Origin: Flavobacteriales bacterium
Lineage (GTDB): Bacteria; Bacteroidota; Bacteroidia; Flavobacteriales_F; PHOS-HE28
Direction: 5' to 3'
DNA length: 64,000 nucleotides
NCBI GenBank assembly: GCA_016703005.1
Contig: JADJCX010000002.1
Span: 287,842 to 351,841, forward strand
Position numbers and translations under genes: made by a program. Below the pieces are notes generated by a model that worked only from the letters and a program-made list of their open reading frames with translations, did no database searches and was not told the DNA's origin. Shown here in pieces: positions 59,603 through 64,000 of the stretch. The number at the start of each line of letters is the position of its first letter. Positions within the stretch are counted from its first letter, which is position 1.

Positions 59603-60331
59603 ATGAAACAATTCCTTTCGATCAGTCTCCTGCTCTTCATACTTACCGGGTGTGCCGAATACGATGTCGAGAATGAGGGTGTTTTCTACTCCTACGTGGA
59701 TCACAACCTCAATGGTGTCAAAAAGCCGTTGGAGGGTGCTGATCCAGAGACATTCGAAGTAATGGACAATGACGACTATGGAAAGGACCTACACTCCGTC
59801 TTTTACAAGGGTGAACGGATCCCAGGAGCGGATGCTAGCAGCTTCGAATTCGTTGGAGATCTTTTCGCAAAGGACAAGTTCAGGGTATTCTACGCAGGAG
59901 ACTCGATACACGCGTCCAGCAGTCGAGGCTTCAGGATTATCGACAGCTATTATTCCGCCGATCACAAGGACATCTACTGGACAACAGAACCACTCCACGT
60001 TTGCTCAACAAACGACTTCGAACTAATTCCTCTGGACAGCAACGAGCATGAGTTCGAGCGTTGGGCGACTGATGGATGCTGGTACTACCTAAGGCACTTC
60101 AAGATCCCCTCCGATGACTATGCCAACGTGCATCTCTATCGCGGCAGTGCGGGGTTTGCCAAGGACAGGAACTGGGTCTATCACCTGGACCGAAAGATCA
60201 ACTTCATCGATGGCGAGCGAATACTCGATACGGTGGATGTTGCAACGTTCACCGTATCGAGATACATCGAGTGCAAGGACAAATTCGGTTGCATAAACCC
60301 ATACCACGGTCGGGAGCCATGCGATCCGTGA
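59603..60331 (+). CDS. DKNYY-family lipoprotein
   Basis: 242 residues from the ATG at 59603, with a lipoprotein signal (KQFLSISLLLFILTGC, Cys at ~17). The mature part has repeated motifs of the DKNYY type (GKDLHSVFYKGERIPGADASSFEF, AKDKFRVFYAGDSI, AKDRNWVYHLDRKI): a D/K pair then an aromatic V-Y-Y strand and an ADxxxF step. The gene is visibly more AT-rich than its neighbours. It lies between the truncated and the intact copies of the PLP gene, which suggests insertion from elsewhere. Function of the family is unknown. Confidence 0.75.
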   Translation: MKQFLSISLLLFILTGCAEYDVENEGVFYSYVDHNLNGVKKPLEGADPETFEVMDNDDYGKDLHSVFYKGERIPGADASSFEFVGDLFAKDKFRVFYAGDSIHASSSRGFRIIDSYYSADHKDIYWTTEPLHVCSTNDFELIPLDSNEHEFERWATDGCWYYLRHFKIPSDDYANVHLYRGSAGFAKDRNWVYHLDRKINFIDGERILDTVDVATFTVSRYIECKDKFGCINPYHGREPCDP

Positions 60332-60427
60332 TCGAAGATCTGGGTGAGGCAGATACCGCCACGTGCGCGCTCACGTTTTCACGAGTACGCGTCAGCCTAT
60401 GGATTCCCATTCAGTACACTTCGTTGA

Positions 60428-61591
60428 CTACAGCTTCCCCAACGCCTGCCCCAGGTCCTCGATCAGCAACTGCGCCTCTTCAATACCTACATACAGCCGC
60501 ACCATGTTGAAGGGCAGGTCGGTGAGGTAGCCATCGGGTCCTTTCAGCGCGCACACAGGCCATTGAAGGCTCTCGTAACCGCCCCAGCTCACGGCCATGA
60601 GAAAGCGCTTGAGGTGGTCGCAGAAACGCTCCACTGCAGCTTCGTCGGTGGCATCGAGTTCAATGGTCATCAAGCCGCCGCAGCGTTTCATCTGCCGCTT
60701 GGCCAACGCATGTTGTGGGTGACTTTCCAAGAAAGGCCAGTGCACGCGCTTCACCTTCGGGTGTGCCTCCAGGAACCGAGCGACCTTCTCCGCGTTGTCA
60801 GCGCTGCGGTTCACGCGCAGTTCCAGTGTGCGTAGTCCGCGCACCAGCAGCCATGCATCGTGTGGGCTGGGTGCCGCGCCGAGCGTCATGAACTCCTTGC
60901 TCATTACTTGGCGCATGTGCGCCTTGCTGCCAGCGAGCACACCGCACACCACATCGCTGTGGCCGTTCAAGTACTTCGTACCGCTGTGCGCGACCATATC
61001 GATACCGAAGTCGATGGGGTTCTGGAACAGCGGACTGCTGTAACTGTTGTCGCAGAGCGTGGTGATCTTCTTCTCCTTGGCGATGGCCGCCACCACACGC
61101 AGGTCCTGCAATTCGAACGTGAGCGAGTTGGGGCTTTCGGTGATGAAGAAGGTGGTGTTCGGCTTGCACGCGCGGCGGTAGTTCTCGGCGTCGCTGCCGT
61201 CCACGTAAGTCGTCTCCACACCGAAACGCACGAGCAGTTCGCTCAGCAACTTCTTCGTCCAGTTGTACGGTTTGTGTACGCACACCACATGGTCATCGGC
61301 CTTGGTGAAGGAGATGACAGCCGCCGCGACGGCGGCACTGCCACTGCTGAAGAGCAAAGCATCCTCCGCGTGTTCCAACGCCGCCAACTTTTGGCGAGCC
61401 ATGGCCACCGTGGGATTGAACCCGCGCGTGTACAACGGCATCTCCATCTCGTTCTGCACCGCATGCCGCATGGCCGCCACAGTAGGGTAAGTGAAGTTGC
61501 CGCTCTGCACAATAGGCGGCACCACGGCATCATAACCGCGTTCGCGGTCTTCGCCAAGGTGCGTGAGGAGATGGGAGAGGTCTTCGGACAT
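60428..61591 (-). CDS. trans-sulfuration PLP enzyme (cystathionine gamma-synthase/methionine gamma-lyase family)
   Basis: 387 residues from the ATG at 61591. The Cys/Met metabolism PLP family is clear: RGFNPTVAMARQKLAALE, the Gly-rich SGSAAVAAAV, TESPNSL, the cofactor Lys in AHSGTKYLNGHSDVVCG, and LGAAPSPHDAWLLVRGLRTLELR near residue 250. Reaction specificity (synthase, beta-lyase or gamma-lyase) cannot be read off the sequence. The C-terminal ~70 codons are repeated at 59346-59562. The gene begins 53 bases after the cargo gene upstream of it. Confidence 0.92.
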   Translation of the reverse strand: MSEDLSHLLTHLGEDRERGYDAVVPPIVQSGNFTYPTVAAMRHAVQNEMEMPLYTRGFNPTVAMARQKLAALEHAEDALLFSSGSAAVAAAVISFTKADDHVVCVHKPYNWTKKLLSELLVRFGVETTYVDGSDAENYRRACKPNTTFFITESPNSLTFELQDLRVVAAIAKEKKITTLCDNSYSSPLFQNPIDFGIDMVAHSGTKYLNGHSDVVCGVLAGSKAHMRQVMSKEFMTLGAAPSPHDAWLLVRGLRTLELRVNRSADNAEKVARFLEAHPKVKRVHWPFLESHPQHALAKRQMKRCGGLMTIELDATDEAAVERFCDHLKRFLMAVSWGGYESLQWPVCALKGPDGYLTDLPFNMVRLYVGIEEAQLLIEDLGQALGKL

Positions 61592-61644
61592 GCAACAAAG
61601 AAAAGGGCGCCACGTGGGCGCCCCTTCCGAATGTTCAACAGCGC

Positions 61645-63444
61645 TCAATGTGCCACCACCACCGGCACAGTCCTGCTTTCTTCCGAGGTCGTCATTCGCA
61701 ACAGGTAGCGGCCGTTCACCAATGCACCGAGGTCAAACGTTGCGGACTTGCCTACTTCGATGCTCGCAACGGAAGTGCTCAGCACCGCGCGGCCCATGGC
61801 ATCGAGGAGCTCCACACGCACATTACGAACGCTGCTGCCGTTCCACAACACGTTCAACAAGCCGGTGGTGGGCAGCGGGTACGCTGTGATGCCGGATACT
61901 TGGCCAACGCTTGCTACGGCGCTGGCTTCGCTCACGGTGGTCACCACGGTGTTTGTCAACACAGGAGCGTTGTAATCGAAGTAGATGTCCGCACGGTTGC
62001 TCACTTCGTCACCCAGCACGAGACTGGTCTTCGGTGTGATGCGGTAATGGATGCCGCCATGACTGGCAGGTTCATCGGTGGTGCTGTCGGGTAGCATGAT
62101 CCCGGCGAACGACCAAATGGCCACACCGTTGCTCACCTGCAACGTGTACGGGTGCGTTGCGCCGATCATCTCGAAAGTGCCGAGGTACAAGTCGGCATCG
62201 AGGGTATCGCGAACAACGATGTTCACTGCCGGGGCAGTGCCGGTGTTCTGGAACACCACGGTGTACTCCAACGCTTTGCCCGCAAGTACTTCCGCAGGTG
62301 TAACGAACGCGGTGCTGACGTACTTCTCGTTCGGGTCCACGGAGGTGACAGCCGAACCTGCCACTTGGTCCAGGTTGTCGCTGATGTGGATGTCGGATTG
62401 CAGCAGTATCAATTGCACTGAACTGCTCAGCAATGCGCCAGCAACCACCGTACTGTCCGTATGCACGATCGCGTTGATGGTGGTACAAGCACCGGGCATC
62501 AGTCCTGTGAACGTCCACGAGATGTTCTGTCCATTGATGCTGCCCGGCGCCGGAACGCTGCTGACGAAAGCGAGGTTGGGGTCCAACGACAGCAGCACGG
62601 TGCCATCGAGGATTTCCGTGCCTTCGTTGCAGTAGGTGATCCACATGTTCGTGTTGTTGCCGATCCACGGGCTGGTGCCCCACAGGTTAATGGTGCCATC
62701 GTAAATGCCCGGTATCGGTTGGAAAGCGAAGTCCATGCTATCGGCCAGTTGGCCTTGGCCGGTAATGGTGTAGCTGTGGCTTGGTGGAACGATGGTGTGG
62801 TACTGCGGTGGGTTCAACGGGGTGATGGTAAAACTGCCGCCGTCGCTGCAGAAGCCGTACGGGTTGCCATCGCTGTATTCCGTGCCACCTCCTGGGCTCA
62901 CGTCCAGCATCACCGGCTCCAGCAACTCGCCGACATCGAAGACGCCGTTGGTGTTCTGATCACGGTACGTGGTGCCTTGTACGCTGCCGAAGCACTCGTC
63001 GATCTCCCACGTGAAGCCTTGGACGGTCCAACGATCGTCCCATTGGATGAAGTACGCGTTGCCAGCTACCACGGATATAGTTGTCTCGGAGGCGAAATTT
63101 GCTCCGCCCGTGCCCGTCGGACATTCGTCGTCTGCGAACGCAATGCAGGTCAACGAACCACAGGCCCCGGTGAATACAGTGAACCTGGTGTCCGCGCCCC
63201 CACGGGATCGGATGTTCACCACACCGGTGAAGGACGGCGTGTACACGTACCAGTCGGCATGGACCGCGCTCCAGTTGGCACAGGCCGAAGGCACATAACC
63301 ATTGCCAGAGGCGGGGCCATCTGCGATATATGCCCCGGAACCCGTGAGGGCCACGGCGGTGGCGCAGGTCTCGCCTTGGGCCGAAACGACCACCGAAGCG
63401 GCGCAAAGGGCAACGGTAGCAACGGAGCGTAGGGTCACGGACAT
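61645..63444 (-). CDS. secreted protein with DUF11-type repeat and type IX tail
   Basis: 599 residues. Signal peptide (SVATVALCAASVVVSAQ), an N-terminal jelly-roll-like part (CATAVALTGSGAYIADG, WYVYTPSFTG), then a GTTYRDQNTNGVFDVGE segment typical of SdrD-like B modules. After that come DUF11-like repeats with the DPNEKYVSTAFVTPAEVLAGKALEYTVVFQNTGTAPA region and HYRITPKTSLVLGDEVSNRADIYFDYN, a strong Bacteroidota extracellular signature. The end (YPLPTTGLLNV, ARYLL-like strand) is a type A sorting domain. It should be exported by the type IX system and anchored or released. Confidence 0.88.
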   Translation of the reverse strand: MSVTLRSVATVALCAASVVVSAQGETCATAVALTGSGAYIADGPASGNGYVPSACANWSAVHADWYVYTPSFTGVVNIRSRGGADTRFTVFTGACGSLTCIAFADDECPTGTGGANFASETTISVVAGNAYFIQWDDRWTVQGFTWEIDECFGSVQGTTYRDQNTNGVFDVGELLEPVMLDVSPGGGTEYSDGNPYGFCSDGGSFTITPLNPPQYHTIVPPSHSYTITGQGQLADSMDFAFQPIPGIYDGTINLWGTSPWIGNNTNMWITYCNEGTEILDGTVLLSLDPNLAFVSSVPAPGSINGQNISWTFTGLMPGACTTINAIVHTDSTVVAGALLSSSVQLILLQSDIHISDNLDQVAGSAVTSVDPNEKYVSTAFVTPAEVLAGKALEYTVVFQNTGTAPAVNIVVRDTLDADLYLGTFEMIGATHPYTLQVSNGVAIWSFAGIMLPDSTTDEPASHGGIHYRITPKTSLVLGDEVSNRADIYFDYNAPVLTNTVVTTVSEASAVASVGQVSGITAYPLPTTGLLNVLWNGSSVRNVRVELLDAMGRAVLSTSVASIEVGKSATFDLGALVNGRYLLRMTTSEESRTVPVVVAH

Positions 63445-63484
63445 GGGGAACAGGTGTTGGTTGGCGATTAGACGTGCAAGGTGA

Positions 63485-64000
63485 CTAAGGCTGCCTCACC
63501 CAGAACACAAACCCGTTCTTCCTTCCGACTTCCGTGAAGGTGCCGAGTGCGAGCACTTCATCAACGTGTGTCACCTTGCAGGAAAGGTATACGGGACGGT
63601 CTATGTCGCCGTGGAAGAGCACGTCTTCCGCGGGTTGTGCTTCGCTGATGCGGCCGTAGAACTCCGGCACGTAGCTCTTGTAGCCTTTCGTGAGCAGCCA
63701 GCAGTCGTCGTTCACGACCTGCTGTTCCCAACAGCTCCAATGGCCTTTGTCTTCGAAGAACTCGATGGCCGCGCGTTGCGAATAGCTCTCGATGTTGTTG
63801 ATGAAGAAGAACAAGGTGGCCCAGATGAACACCACCACGCCGCCGAAACTCACCAACACGCTCTTTCGGAACTGTCCACGACCGTGCAGCAGATGCGCCC
63901 ATAGAAGTGCCAGAACAGCACAAGCCCTGCGATAGCTTCGAGACCTGTCCAAGTCACGTCCGCTTCCAGATTCCCTGCGCGAATGGATCGGCGGCGAACA
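63485..64000 (-). CDS. C-terminal part of a membrane glycosyltransferase, probably ArnT-like
   Basis: The right edge cuts the gene. The readable end has one membrane helix (SVLVSFGGVVVFIWATLFFF), then a soluble tail: FFEDKGHWSCWEQQV, WLLTKGYKSYVPEFYG, DIDRPVYLSCKV and RKNGFVFWVRQP. The GYKSY...FYG and NGFVFW pattern matches the tails of Bacteroidota ArnT/GT39-type glycosyltransferases. Upstream of about 63900 the other frame reads LEAIAGLVLFWHFYG, a better helix than the frame in phase with the end, so a further indel is likely near 63870-63900. Such enzymes transfer sugars from polyprenyl carriers. Confidence 0.5.
   Translation of the reverse strand, partial: CSPPIHSRRESGSGRDLDRSRSYRRACAVLALLWAHLLHGRGQFRKSVLVSFGGVVVFIWATLFFFINNIESYSQRAAIEFFEDKGHWSCWEQQVVNDDCWLLTKGYKSYVPEFYGRISEAQPAEDVLFHGDIDRPVYLSCKVTHVDEVLALGTFTEVGRKNGFVFWVRQP

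Overview
The window looks like a chromosomal segment of a fairly GC-rich member of the Bacteroidota, probably Flavobacteriales. The main evidence is a type IX secretion/gliding motility core (PorP/SprF-like, GldK, GldL, GldM, GldN), several cargo proteins with type IX C-terminal tails, a TamL lipoprotein paired with TamB, a zinc-poor Tgt of the kind I associate with this phylum, and near matches to the TAnnTTTG promoter -7 box. No phage, insertion sequence transposase, CRISPR array or rRNA was seen.

Layout. 1-6750: end of tgt, an LptF/LptG-type permease, a trypsin-nuclease fusion opposite a SMUG2-like glycosylase, a long-chain acyl-CoA ligase and a DUF3817 protein. 6905-11463: a three-gene SMC/MukB-like complex (kleisin, MukE-like, SMC) without the JetD nuclease. 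11600-18420: a leftward housekeeping block (miaB, sigma-54 activator, lptE, TPR gene, secG, groES, groEL). 18500-23990: two paralogous barrel proteins, topA and an arginase-fold protein. 24050-35640: type IX genes with two gldM and three gldN copies around an ABC-F gene. 35650-38530: initiator tRNA, a GIY-YIG gene bounded by a broken tRNA copy, era and der. 38475-45180: a DUF3857-like secreted protein, a small membrane protein, a heme-type TonB receptor, a STAS-like protein and a PorT-like barrel. 45370-50310: small lipoproteins, a dispersed hairpin element, a striking 42-bp tandem array and four unknown genes. 50560-57755: tamL-tamB. 57940-64000: type IX cargo, a duplicated 3' end of a Cys/Met-metabolism PLP gene flanking a lipoprotein, the intact PLP gene, and the end of a probable membrane glycosyltransferase.

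How the genes fit together. Much of the window serves the envelope: lipid and LPS export (LptF/G-like, LptE), outer-membrane assembly (TamL/TamB), secretion (SecG, PorP-GldKLMN) and the exported cargo itself. A sigma-54 activator sits inside the LptE-SecG-GroESL run and may couple envelope and chaperone supply.

Quality warning. At least fourteen single-base frameshifts interrupt otherwise intact genes, including groEL, topA, gldK, tamB and the TonB receptor. Their density in essential genes suggests residual indel errors in the assembly rather than decay. I give such genes one interval and state where the frame breaks. Coordinates of restored genes are therefore approximate by one or a few bases. 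Family names are from pattern recognition, without database searches.
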